Positions 5,955 through 14,155 of a DNA stretch of 27,005 bases are shown piece by piece. The stretch lies in the NCBI GenBank assembly GCA_937894165.1, contig CALCSX010000206.1:1-27005 (forward strand), in the 5' to 3' direction. Each line of letters starts with the position of its first letter. Position 1 is the stretch's first letter. The notes under the pieces are model-generated. The model was given only the letters and a program-made list of their open reading frames with translations. It was not told the DNA's origin and ran no database searches. The position numbers were made by a program, and so were the translations under genes. The stretch is from an uncultured Saprospiraceae bacterium. Its GTDB lineage: Bacteria > Bacteroidota > Bacteroidia > Chitinophagales > Saprospiraceae.

Positions 5955-7952
5955 ATGAAAACAGGATTACGCTCAGTGTTAGCTTTTACATTAATATGGT
6001 TTATACAATTCAGCACGAAAGCTCAGGATGGTCCCTTTCCACCTCCGGCAGGTCAGGAAGGTTCAACAGCTATCAGTAAAGATTCCTCAATATTTCAATC
6101 TTGGGCATCGGCAATAAAGACTGACAGAGGATTAATCAATTTTTCCAATCCGGATGAAATGGCGGAAGGATCAAATTATGCAACTTTTGGAAACAGAGCC
6201 AATCCCTTGGGAACAGCTACAGGGTTTCCAAATAATGTTATCAGCCTTGGCGATGGGGGAGAAGTGATCATTACATTTAATGAACCGATAGTAAACGGTC
6301 CGGGCTTTGATTTCGCCATTTTTGAAAATGGATTCCTAGATACTTTTCTGGAATTGGCTTTTGTGGAAGTGAGTTCAGATGGAGAAAATTATTTCAGATT
6401 TCCTGCCGTTTCCTTGAATTCTGAAGATAATCAAATCGGACCTTTTGAAGAAGTTGATGCCACGTATATTCATAATTTGGCGGGAAAATATCGAAGTGGT
6501 TTTGGTACGCCATTTGATTTGGAAGATTTAGAAGGAACTTCGGGCATAGATTTAAATAATATTAGATTCGTCAAAATAATTGATGTTATTGGCAGTGTGG
6601 ATCCTGCTTATGCAAGTTTCGATAGTGAAGGAAATATGGTTAATGATCCTTTTCCAACGCCGTTTTTTTCAGGGGGCTTTGATCTAGAGGCAATAGGAAT
6701 AATAAATGGCGGTAAAAATTATTTGGTTTCAAATTTCCAAGATTTGGAATTGGCAGATGAAAGCTTTGAAAATGGAGCGGGTATTGCGGGTAGTTTTAGT
6801 TCCGGAGTCTTTGATTTTCATAACGATTATAACGCTGAGTGGAATAGTTGGTCCGGCTGGGCATTCTCCAATCAAACAGACTCTACGACGATCGGTTTCT
6901 CCAATCAATTTAGCAGCTTTGCTTCGGGCGGGGTAGCCGGGGGAGGAGATACCTATGACAATTTTGTAATAGGAACAGTGGGGGTGGATTGGATGAGTGG
7001 CACAAATGATCCTTTGCCTAATACAATTTCCTTAAATTCCGATGAGGCTATGCAAGTCAATGGTTTATACGTGACGAATACCAGTTATACTGCTCTTTCA
7101 ATGAAAAATGGGGATGCATTTGCCAAGAAATTTGGAGGGGAGGAAGGTGATGAGCCTGATTGGTTTAAACTTGTCATTTGGGGGACAAATGAAGCCGGGG
7201 TGTCCACTGACAGCGTTGAATTTTATTTGGCAGATTATCGATTTGAAGATAACAGTTTGGATTATATTGTTAGTGAGTGGGAGTGGGTGGAATTATCCCA
7301 TTTAGGAAAAGTGAGCGAATTGAATTTTATATTGCTTTCATCTGATGTTGGAGAATTTGGTATGAATACCCCGGCTTTTTTCTGTATCGATAATATCACT
7401 GTAGAGCAAGAGGATTTAGCACCTATCGTAATTGCTGAAATGCCTGATTACGTCCTTCATCTAACGGAGAATCCAAATGTAGAAGTTGATCTGCGCAATT
7501 ATTTCACTGACCAGGATGACGAATTCGATAATTTCAAATTTGCTGTTAAATCCAATTCTAATGAAGCAATTTCAACGATAGAAATAGAAAATGGAATAAT
7601 GACCATTGTTGGGTTGGAAGAAGGTAATTCAGAAGTGACCATCCTGGCTCAGAGTAATGCCTTCAGACTAGAAAGTATCTTTTCAATAGAGGTTGAAAAG
7701 CCAAGTTCACAGGTGACTTTTGCTGAAATTGGTGTTTCGTTTTATCCAAATCCTTTTGTGGATCGAATAATTATCGAAGGAGCTGATGGAGTGGATGTCA
7801 ATGTATACAGTCAGGAAGGAAAGTTGATTTTTTCCAAATCTAAGCTTAGTGGAAATTCGGAGATATCCTTGGAGAAGCTAAGTTCAGGCGTGTTTGTTCT
7901 TGAAATAAAGAAGGATGGACAATTTGCTACCGGTAAAATATTGAAGCAATAA
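5955..7952 (+). CDS. T9SS-secreted DUF4465-type protein, probable surface corrinoid-binding protein
   Basis: A 665-residue secreted protein, first gene of the B12-riboswitch operon. It starts with a signal peptide (about 1-24, ending KAQ). Next comes a beta-rich domain (about 25-252) with acidic and aromatic motifs such as FAIFENG. A second domain (about 259-492) has the look of DUF4465 (ENGAGIAGSFSSGVFDFHN, FSSFASGG, GGGDTYDNF). A bacterial Ig/cadherin-like segment follows (about 493-587), then a T9SS type A sorting domain (about 590-665, beginning VSFYPNPF). I chose ATG 5955 because it starts the signal peptide; the frame is open to 5796 but that extension is not signal-like. As I recall, the Bacteroides B12-binding BtuH proteins are DUF4465-like lipoproteins. 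Here T9SS export would replace the lipid anchor. Corrinoid binding is inferred from operon and domain. Confidence 0.78.
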   Translation: MKTGLRSVLAFTLIWFIQFSTKAQDGPFPPPAGQEGSTAISKDSSIFQSWASAIKTDRGLINFSNPDEMAEGSNYATFGNRANPLGTATGFPNNVISLGDGGEVIITFNEPIVNGPGFDFAIFENGFLDTFLELAFVEVSSDGENYFRFPAVSLNSEDNQIGPFEEVDATYIHNLAGKYRSGFGTPFDLEDLEGTSGIDLNNIRFVKIIDVIGSVDPAYASFDSEGNMVNDPFPTPFFSGGFDLEAIGIINGGKNYLVSNFQDLELADESFENGAGIAGSFSSGVFDFHNDYNAEWNSWSGWAFSNQTDSTTIGFSNQFSSFASGGVAGGGDTYDNFVIGTVGVDWMSGTNDPLPNTISLNSDEAMQVNGLYVTNTSYTALSMKNGDAFAKKFGGEEGDEPDWFKLVIWGTNEAGVSTDSVEFYLADYRFEDNSLDYIVSEWEWVELSHLGKVSELNFILLSSDVGEFGMNTPAFFCIDNITVEQEDLAPIVIAEMPDYVLHLTENPNVEVDLRNYFTDQDDEFDNFKFAVKSNSNEAISTIEIENGIMTIVGLEEGNSEVTILAQSNAFRLESIFSIEVEKPSSQVTFAEIGVSFYPNPFVDRIIIEGADGVDVNVYSQEGKLIFSKSKLSGNSEISLEKLSSGVFVLEIKKDGQFATGKILKQ

Positions 7953-7964
7953 ATATCAATATCA

Positions 7965-9896
7965 GTGAGCGGGAGATGGATAATATTTATTATAGCTATT
8001 CTGGCGACAAAACCCTCTGTCAGCCAAGAAGTCATGGATAGTATTCATCTCCCTTCTGTTGAAATCAAATCCTTTATATCGAGTCCTCTTACACCTGGAT
8101 CAAAGTTTCTTATTTCTGAAGAAATGCTTCAGCAAAATAGAAGCTTTTCACTGGGCGAATTATTAAGCCTAAGTACACCCATTTTTATAAAATCTTATGG
8201 ATTAGGTGGTCTGGCAACTGCTTCATTCCGGGGAACTACGGCATCGCATACGAAGGTGTATTGGGAGGGAATGAATATAAATTCACCTATGATCGGGCAG
8301 TCTGATTTTTCGCTTATTCCGGTCTTTTTTATAGATGAAGTGGCAGTTTATCCCGGATCTTCTTCGTTAAATCAAGGCGGAGGAGCGTTAGGAGGTGCCA
8401 TTGCCATCAATTCTCGACCTGAATGGAATAAAAAGAGCAATATAGAATTGATGGTGGAAGGAGGGAGCTTTTCGACGCTTAGGACATACTTTAGTTTAAG
8501 TCAGATTTTAGGTCAAACTTCACTTAAATTGAGGTTGTACAGAGAGAATGCCAAGAATGACTTTCCTTTCCTCAATACAGCTAGCGGAACTTTTGAAACG
8601 GAGCGGCAGAAAAATGCTGCGCTAAATAAGGTGGGAGGTTTATTGGATATCAATAGAATTTTAAATCGCAAAAACGATATTTCCCTCCATATTTGGCTGC
8701 AGCGAGTGGATAGAAATCTGCCTCCCATCATGTCCTATTCCGGTATTGGTCGAGAAGAATTCCAAATAGATGAAGAGTTTCGGGCCGTGGGGCAATGGAA
8801 TCATTTCGGAGAGAGATTTTCTTCAACTGTAAAGTTAGGTGGCTCTCTGGTCCGTAACCGATATCACCTCTCTAATAAGACACCTTTGGGATCGGTAGTT
8901 AATTATGATACGGATGGTGAGAGTCTAAATGCTTTTTCGAGATGGGATTCACGATGGGAGCTGTCTGAAACCATGTTTATCAAAGGAAGGTTGGAGGCAA
9001 ATTATGATAGAGTAAATATTTTCGATAAAAAAACGGATTTAGGTTATTCTGCGGATCGAGGGACGACGCTGTTTCAACTTAGTGGGCACAAGCAGTTGGG
9101 TCCGATGACAGCATATGTTCTTTTACAGCAGACTTTAGTAAGCGATAGCGAAATACCCATCATTTATGCGGGTGGACTTAATATAATAGTTGATGAGGAA
9201 AGCAGGTTTGAAACCGGTGCTAATTTTAGTAGAAATTACAACATTCCATCGCTTAATGATTTGTATTGGGTGCCGGGAGGTAATAGGAATTTGAGACCTG
9301 AAAAGGGGCATATCGGGGATGTTTATTTTAAATTTAAGTCGAAAAATTCCAAATTCTGGAAAACTGTGTTGGGAACATCCATATTTGCAGGCTTGATGGA
9401 TGATTGGATACTGTGGAGACCGAGCGATTTTAGATTTTGGACGGCAGAAAATATCCAAAGTGTATTTACCAGAGGGATAGAATTCACTTCAAATGTTAAT
9501 TTCCATTACGCTGAAGAAAAGGAAATTTGGCTGAAGGCAATTTATAGTTTTACTAGAACAACCGATGAATCTGAATCACGAAAATCACAGTTAATTTATA
9601 TTCCAATTCACAAAGGGAATGTGCTTCTTGGTTGGAAATATAGAAACTTTTCTGCTCGTTATATACTTGAAATCACCGGTGAGAGATTTACCAATTCTGA
9701 AAACCGTGCTACACGACATAGGTTACCAACATTCAGTATTCATTCTTTGAATATTCAATATACTATGAAGGTTAGAAAGGTGGACATGGACTTTAATTTG
9801 AGGGTTAATAATCTGTTTAATGAATCTTACCAAGCGATTTTATGGCGCGCCATGCCGGGAAGGCACTTTAGTTTATCAGCCAATTTTAGAATATGA
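7965..9896 (+). CDS. btuB: TonB-dependent outer-membrane receptor, BtuB-like
   Basis: A 643-residue outer-membrane beta-barrel that would import cobalamin using TonB energy. A signal peptide (about 1-20, ending SVSQ) is followed by a plug domain (about 28-150) with typical motifs such as FRGTTASHTKVYWEGMNIN and a GGGALGGAI segment. The rest is barrel strands ending in VNNLFNESYQAILW and a final beta strand. The length is close to that of BtuB-type receptors (about 600-650) and well below SusC-type ones (about 1000). The start codon is GTG at 7965: the next in-frame Met lies after the signal peptide. It begins 12 bases after the previous stop and overlaps the next gene by four bases, so it is in the riboswitch operon. 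Cobalamin specificity is inferred from the riboswitch and neighbours. Confidence 0.87.
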   Translation: MSGRWIIFIIAILATKPSVSQEVMDSIHLPSVEIKSFISSPLTPGSKFLISEEMLQQNRSFSLGELLSLSTPIFIKSYGLGGLATASFRGTTASHTKVYWEGMNINSPMIGQSDFSLIPVFFIDEVAVYPGSSSLNQGGGALGGAIAINSRPEWNKKSNIELMVEGGSFSTLRTYFSLSQILGQTSLKLRLYRENAKNDFPFLNTASGTFETERQKNAALNKVGGLLDINRILNRKNDISLHIWLQRVDRNLPPIMSYSGIGREEFQIDEEFRAVGQWNHFGERFSSTVKLGGSLVRNRYHLSNKTPLGSVVNYDTDGESLNAFSRWDSRWELSETMFIKGRLEANYDRVNIFDKKTDLGYSADRGTTLFQLSGHKQLGPMTAYVLLQQTLVSDSEIPIIYAGGLNIIVDEESRFETGANFSRNYNIPSLNDLYWVPGGNRNLRPEKGHIGDVYFKFKSKNSKFWKTVLGTSIFAGLMDDWILWRPSDFRFWTAENIQSVFTRGIEFTSNVNFHYAEEKEIWLKAIYSFTRTTDESESRKSQLIYIPIHKGNVLLGWKYRNFSARYILEITGERFTNSENRATRHRLPTFSIHSLNIQYTMKVRKVDMDFNLRVNNLFNESYQAILWRAMPGRHFSLSANFRI

Positions 9897-10972
9897 GTCA
9901 TCAATATATTGTTTTTCTATTTTTCATTTTTCTGACATTTTTTTCATGCAAGGATGAGGAAATTATACCTCCCATTCCGGAATTATCTGAAGAAGGGATA
10001 TTCGTGTTGAATGAGGGTAATTTTACTTTTGGAAATGGTTCATTGAGCTATCTGGATCTGAATACGGAGGAAATATACAATCAAATATTTTTTGAGGTTA
10101 ACGGCTTCCCGCTTGGAGATGTGCCTCAATCTATATTAGAAATTGGGGATATAATGTACATTGTCGTCAACAACTCAGGTAAAATAGTGGCGATAGATAA
10201 AAACGATTTTCAACATATTGGCACTATAAGTGGGATGATTTCACCCCGGTATATGGTTCAGATTTCAGAAACAGAAGCGCTGGTGAGTGATTTGTATAGT
10301 AAATATGTCAGTATTGTTGACTTGGAAACTTTGCAGGTAAGCGGATCGATTTTCGTTGGGAATTCTACAGAGGCTTTATTGAAGGTGGACAATGTTGTCT
10401 ATGCTACAGGCTGGACTTATAACGATAAACTATATAAGATAGATCTTGATTCTCGGAAGGTAATTGACTCACTCATTATCGGCCCGCAACCCAACAGTAT
10501 AGTGCAAGATAAGGATGATAAATTGTGGGTATTGTTTGATGGTTCATTTCAGGGGAGTCCTTATGGACATTTTTTTCCGGGAATAGCGAAAGTAGATCCG
10601 GAAAATTTTACCGTAGAGGAAAAATTAATTTTTGATTCTAAAGATGGCAGTCCTAAAGGATTGAAGCGAAATATAGAGGGGGATACCTTGTATTATATTA
10701 ATGCAAGTTATGCTTCGAGTGGGGGCATTAATAAAGGAGTATTTAGGATGTCCATCTATGAAGGACAAATTCCGGTAGTGCCATTTATAGCAGAGAGAGA
10801 AGGCTTATTCAATGGCTTGGCTATAGCTCCGGTGACTAAAGAAATTTATATTTCGGATGCAAGAGATTACCAGCGGGCAGGGTGGCTTTGGCGATATTCT
10901 GCGGGAGGGGAATTGTTGGATTCTTTTCAGGTCGATTTGATACCGGGGGAAATAGTATTGAAAACGAAATAG
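9893..10972 (+). CDS. BtuG-like beta-propeller lipoprotein (YncE/DUF5074 type)
   Basis: A 359-residue surface lipoprotein. A hydrophobic signal ends in a lipobox, FFSC, with the modified cysteine near residue 19 followed by KDEE. The mature part is a repeated beta propeller: blades contain the recurring pattern of a short strand, a GN/GP turn and VDLETLQV or IDLDSRKV-type strands, with GIFVLNEGNF near the start typical of DUF5074 proteins. In Bacteroides, BtuG is a seven-bladed propeller lipoprotein that captures B12 on top of BtuB. The same partnership is suggested here by the four-base ATGA overlap with the receptor gene and the upstream B12 riboswitch. Binding is inferred; generic DUF5074 propellers with other ligands exist. 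Confidence 0.82.
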   Translation: MSHQYIVFLFFIFLTFFSCKDEEIIPPIPELSEEGIFVLNEGNFTFGNGSLSYLDLNTEEIYNQIFFEVNGFPLGDVPQSILEIGDIMYIVVNNSGKIVAIDKNDFQHIGTISGMISPRYMVQISETEALVSDLYSKYVSIVDLETLQVSGSIFVGNSTEALLKVDNVVYATGWTYNDKLYKIDLDSRKVIDSLIIGPQPNSIVQDKDDKLWVLFDGSFQGSPYGHFFPGIAKVDPENFTVEEKLIFDSKDGSPKGLKRNIEGDTLYYINASYASSGGINKGVFRMSIYEGQIPVVPFIAEREGLFNGLAIAPVTKEIYISDARDYQRAGWLWRYSAGGELLDSFQVDLIPGEIVLKTK

Positions 10973-10981
10973 GGGTGAGGC

Positions 10982-11320
10982 ATGAGTTTGTGTAAACAAT
11001 GTGGCGGGGAGGTAAATTGTGGTTTAAATGAATGCTGGTGTCTGGATTTGCCCAATATTTTGCAAAAAAGTGACCAGGGAGGTTGTCGGTGTAGGACATG
11101 TACGGTAGAGGAAGTGAGATCTTCGATCGAAAAATATATTGCTGAGCTTACAAAAGAGAAGAGGGAGGTCATAAAATCAATGGGAGTTCCAAAGAAGTTG
11201 ATCGAAAAGATAGATTACGAAATAAATGAGGAGGGGAATTTTGTATTCACTACCTGGTATCATCTGAGAAGGGGTAATTGCTGTGGAAGCGGCTGCATCA
11301 ATTGTGCTTGGAAAACGTAG
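10982..11320 (+). CDS. Cysteine-rich CWC + DUF5522 protein
   Basis: A 112-residue protein with 12 cysteines and no signal peptide, hence probably cytoplasmic. The N-terminus (CKQCGG...CGLNECWCLDLP, residues 4-24) is a cysteine-rich CWC motif. CRCRTC follows at 35-40. The C-terminus (FVFTTWYHLRRGNCCGSGC, about 88-105, then INCAW) is the DUF5522 signature. The spacing suggests zinc or iron-sulfur binding, but the function of either domain is unknown to me. It begins 9 bases after the propeller gene behind a GGGGTGAGG ribosome site, so it looks like the last gene of the B12 operon. Whether that link is functional or only positional is open. A small hairpin (AGACTA/TAGTCT, 11327-11341) follows the stop. 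Confidence 0.8.
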   Translation: MSLCKQCGGEVNCGLNECWCLDLPNILQKSDQGGCRCRTCTVEEVRSSIEKYIAELTKEKREVIKSMGVPKKLIEKIDYEINEEGNFVFTTWYHLRRGNCCGSGCINCAWKT

Positions 11321-11350
11321 ATTTTAAGACTAAAATAGTCTCGAAAAATA

Positions 11351-11500
11351 GGATCCGCGTGAGGAGGCCGGATGACAGACCGATAGGGATGGTGCCGGAG
11401 GTTTGCCGACGGTACGGCACTCAGGAGGACACCGACCCGTCTTACCGCATGACAAATATTTATCTAAGGATAATTTTTTACGGTAAGACGGGGCACGCCC
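11351..11500 (-). repeat. GGGCGT...GGGTCGG structured repeat, copy 1
   Basis: This GC-rich island in AT-rich surroundings, read on the minus strand, starts GGGCGTGCCCC. It then forms a perfect 12-base stem (CGGTAAGACGGG with CCCGTCTTACCG, plus-strand arms at 11436-11447 and 11481-11492) around a 33-base AT-rich loop. It continues with GGGTCGG, and a second dyad pairs GTGCCG with CGGCAC (11392-11397 and 11415-11420). It ends CTCCTCACGCGG. It begins 11 bases after the stop of the dehydrogenase gene on that strand. It shares its head and overall plan with the element at 19583. Confidence 0.65.
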
Positions 11501-11511
11501 AAAGTAATCAT

Positions 11512-12231
11512 TTATTTCTTCGATGAAGGGGGCAAGGTAGGTCTCACCTCTATTTTGCTAGGTAAAGTTCTGGCCGGCATTCTCATCAAATCCACAACGA
11601 GTTGGCCGATATCTTCCGGTTGTATTTTCCAAGAATCCTCATCGCTCGGTATATTTCCATTAAAATTAGTAGCAACTGAGCCCGGCATGATCGTTGTCAC
11701 ACGAATTTCGTATTTTCTCAGATCCAACATCGCTGCTTGTGTAAATCCGACCACAGCGAATTTGCTGGCATTGTAAGCGGTGCCACCTGCAAAGAAATTA
11801 GTTCCTGCCAGACTGGCAATCGTTATCAGAAAGCCTTTCGTCTCTTTTAGTGCTTCGATAGTTGATTTTGTAGTGTTAAAAACGCCAGTGACATTGGTAT
11901 TTATCACTTGATTCCAATCTTCACTAGTCAATTCATCTATCGCTGAAAATTTTCCCACACCCGCATTGGCCACCACCAAATCTAACCTACCCCATTTGGC
12001 AATAATGGATTCCACAGCATTCACTTCATTATTGTAATCAGCTACATCAGACTGGAGTATCAAAAGATTATCTGAATTTTTTAAATGTCGTTGCGCCTCT
12101 TTCAAAGCGTCTAAATTCCTGCCTGAAATCGCGACCTTCATATCCTTATTGATCAATGCCTCTGCAATGCCTAAGCCAATACCTTTTGAGCCACCCGTGA
12201 TATAAGCTACTTTGTCTTTGAAAATGTCCAT
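11512..12231 (-). CDS. Short-chain dehydrogenase/reductase (classical SDR)
   Basis: A 239-residue cytoplasmic NAD(P)-dependent oxidoreductase with a Rossmann fold. The cofactor motif TGGSKGIG is at 12-19, and the structural NAG motif at 89-91. The catalytic residues are Ser140, Tyr153 and Lys157 (YNASK). The arginine at 38 after the second strand (SGRN) suggests a preference for NADP. Length and motif spacing are normal for classical SDRs of the FabG/3-ketoacyl reductase type, but the substrate cannot be assigned. The gene faces the B12 operon tail to tail, and a structured repeat fills the space between them. The next minus-strand gene upstream is the NADH dehydrogenase, 173 bases away with a possible terminator between, so the two are probably separate units. 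Confidence 0.9.
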   Translation of the reverse strand: MDIFKDKVAYITGGSKGIGLGIAEALINKDMKVAISGRNLDALKEAQRHLKNSDNLLILQSDVADYNNEVNAVESIIAKWGRLDLVVANAGVGKFSAIDELTSEDWNQVINTNVTGVFNTTKSTIEALKETKGFLITIASLAGTNFFAGGTAYNASKFAVVGFTQAAMLDLRKYEIRVTTIMPGSVATNFNGNIPSDEDSWKIQPEDIGQLVVDLMRMPARTLPSKIEVRPTLPPSSKK

Positions 12232-12353
12232 ATTATGTTACAAATTTTAAATTTAATTGAAAATATCGAAATAGAATAAAGGAAATACCCTGGAGCAGAT
12301 CTTTCTATTTCCTTAATTCCCCTTAATCTAACCTTTGAAATAAAAAAGGCCTG

Positions 12354-12374
12354 CCAATTGTTGTAAATAATTGG
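12354..12374 (-). terminator. Weak terminator after the NADH dehydrogenase gene
   Basis: CCAATT (12354-12359) pairs with AATTGG (12369-12374). On the minus strand GCAGGCC and then six T (complement of 12342-12347) follow. The stem is short and the spacer to the T run long, so this is tentative. Confidence 0.35.
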
Positions 12375-12404
12375 TAGAATATATTTAAATTCTACTAAGG
12401 GAGC

Positions 12405-13706
12405 TTAAACGAGAATATCTTCCTCCTTTAATTGCTTGCGTTTAAAGGGTCTTATGATAAGTCTGATGCCTCGGTCATAACTAAAATAGCCAATTAACCA
12501 GTTGGTCAATGCAATTAATCTGTTTCTAAAACCTACCAAGGCCAATAAATGGACAAACATCCAAATAAACCAAGCGAAAAAGCCTTGTGTTTTGAAATTT
12601 TTAATGTCGACTACAGCTAAATTTCGACCAATCGTTGCCATACTGCCTAAATCTCTGTATCTGAATTTTTTCAATTCCTTGCCTCTGCTCAGTCGTACAA
12701 GGTTAGCGGCCAATAATTTTCCTTGTTGAATTGCAGTTTGGGCAAGCATAGGATCTCCATGTGGCTTTTCGGCAGTAGACATTAAAGCTACATCACCTAT
12801 GGCATAGATGTCCTTCATATTTTGAAGTTGACTAAATTCATCTACTCTTAATCTTCCGTTCGCGATACTTTGTGTGGGAATACCCTTTGGAAAATTCCCT
12901 GTCACTCCGGCCGCCCATATCAAAGTTTTAGCAGGGAGCATTCTATTGTCAGTGTACACATTTTCGCCATCGTAATTGCTGACGAGGGTGTTGAGCCAAA
13001 TTTTAACATTGAGCTTATCGAGAAATTTGTAAGCACTGTCAGAAGATTCTTTACTCATTGAATTTAGTAATCGATCAGAGGCCTCCACTAAATGAACGGA
13101 CATGCGACGCAAATCCAAATCGGGATAATCATTCGGTAAAACGTGCTTTTTCAACTCCGCTAATGCCCCTGCAAGCTCCACACCTGTCGGACCGCCTCCC
13201 ACAATGACATAGTTCATCAACTTCTCTCTTTCCTTCAAGTCATTGGTGAGTAATGAATCTTCGAAATTTTGAAGGATTAAACTCCTCATGTTCAAAGCTT
13301 CAGGAATTGTTTTCATCGGCATACTTAATGCCTCGATGTTTTTGTTTCCGAAATAGTTGGTCTTAGAGCCCGATGCAATAACGAGAAAATCATAGTTCAG
13401 AACTCCTGTGGTGGTAATTAAAAGCTTCTCTTCCTTCACGATTTCGAGTACTTCTGAAAGACGAAAGTTTATGTTTTTCTGTTTCTTAAAGATCTTTCTA
13501 ATAGGATAGGCAATGGAATCGGGTTCGAGCCCGGCAGTTGCCACTTGATACATGAGGGGTTGGAAATTGTGATAATTATTTTTATCTAGCAAGACGATTT
13601 GAAAGCGATGATTTTGCAATTTTTTTGCCAATGTCAATCCTGCAAATCCACATCCGACTATCACTACTCTCGGTAGGTTGGAATCAGTTATATTCATCTC
13701 TTGCAT
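12405..13706 (-). CDS. ndh: Type II NADH dehydrogenase (NDH-2)
   Basis: A 433-residue membrane-bound flavoprotein that passes electrons from NADH to quinone without pumping protons. The FAD motif GCGFAG is at 18-23, with the characteristic YHNFQPLMYQVATAGL at 45-60. The NADH motif GGGPTGVELAG is at 170-180, and the FAD-contacting YAIGDVA at 301-307. A hydrophobic C-terminal region (about 376-411, containing FFAWFIWMFVHLLAL) would anchor it to the inner membrane, as in other NDH-2 enzymes. Met1 and Met4 are both possible starts; neither affects the domains. The gene appears to stand alone, with an upstream gap of more than 400 bases. Confidence 0.92.
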   Translation of the reverse strand: MQEMNITDSNLPRVVIVGCGFAGLTLAKKLQNHRFQIVLLDKNNYHNFQPLMYQVATAGLEPDSIAYPIRKIFKKQKNINFRLSEVLEIVKEEKLLITTTGVLNYDFLVIASGSKTNYFGNKNIEALSMPMKTIPEALNMRSLILQNFEDSLLTNDLKEREKLMNYVIVGGGPTGVELAGALAELKKHVLPNDYPDLDLRRMSVHLVEASDRLLNSMSKESSDSAYKFLDKLNVKIWLNTLVSNYDGENVYTDNRMLPAKTLIWAAGVTGNFPKGIPTQSIANGRLRVDEFSQLQNMKDIYAIGDVALMSTAEKPHGDPMLAQTAIQQGKLLAANLVRLSRGKELKKFRYRDLGSMATIGRNLAVVDIKNFKTQGFFAWFIWMFVHLLALVGFRNRLIALTNWLIGYFSYDRGIRLIIRPFKRKQLKEEDILV

Positions 13707-13851
13707 AAAATCAAATTTTAAATTAAAGATACAAAATTTCCGCCATCTTTCTTTTATTCTGTATTAGTACAATATTTTTTATGATTCTTTGGTTGGCAAA
13801 AAATCAAGGCTTCTTATTAGTAGACGTAAATACCTATAAAATATTATAAAA

Positions 13852-13884
13852 AAAGCCGGGAACTTTTAATTGAGTCCCGGCTTT
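13852..13884 (-). terminator. Strong terminator, minus strand
   Basis: AAAGCCGGGA (13852-13861) pairs perfectly with TCCCGGCTTT (13875-13884), and on the minus strand a run of seven T follows. It points towards the NADH dehydrogenase gene, so it probably closes transcription coming from the small gene at 14156-14539. Confidence 0.85.
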
Positions 13885-14155
13885 ATCAAAATTGTAAATA
13901 GAAGAAAATATCCTCTATTTATGCATCCATCTCCATAGAAAATTAATTTCCGGGTGGTAGTTTATCAGTTAAATTTTTTATTTATATCTTTTCTCGCAGA
14001 ATTTCAAACTTACTTTTAAGTATGAAAGCTGTTCTTGATTCCAATAAGGAATTATCGTTAGAGTTCGAAGTGTATTTGGGTTATAAATCCAGATATTTTA
14101 ATTCATTACCGGACTGCACGAGCAGAGATATTCATGAAATTTAATACAGATAATA
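13885..14155. other. Gap with one doubtful 40-codon reading frame
   Basis: The only reading frame of note is on the plus strand, ATG at 14022 to TAA at 14144, 40 codons (MKAVLDSNKELS...). I do not recognise it and see no ribosome site. It could be a gene remnant or chance. Otherwise the stretch is AT-rich without visible structure. Confidence 0.3.

Noticed and set aside
6998..7018. TGGCAC...TTTGCC inside the first B12-operon gene, considered as a sigma-54 promoter
   Set aside because: The spacing between the GG and GC elements is about 15 bases instead of 10, and it lies in coding sequence.
10805..11172. Several minus-strand frames across the end of the propeller gene
   Set aside because: They are shadows of strong plus-strand genes, mutually overlapping and without recognisable motifs.
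11278..11526. An 82-codon plus-strand frame after the CWC/DUF5522 gene
   Set aside because: It covers the structured GC-rich repeat and overlaps the real gene in another frame; the codon content follows the repeat.
13520..13545. A GGTTCGAGCCC string resembling the T-arm of a tRNA
   Set aside because: It lies inside the NADH dehydrogenase coding region and no acceptor, D or anticodon arm fits around it.
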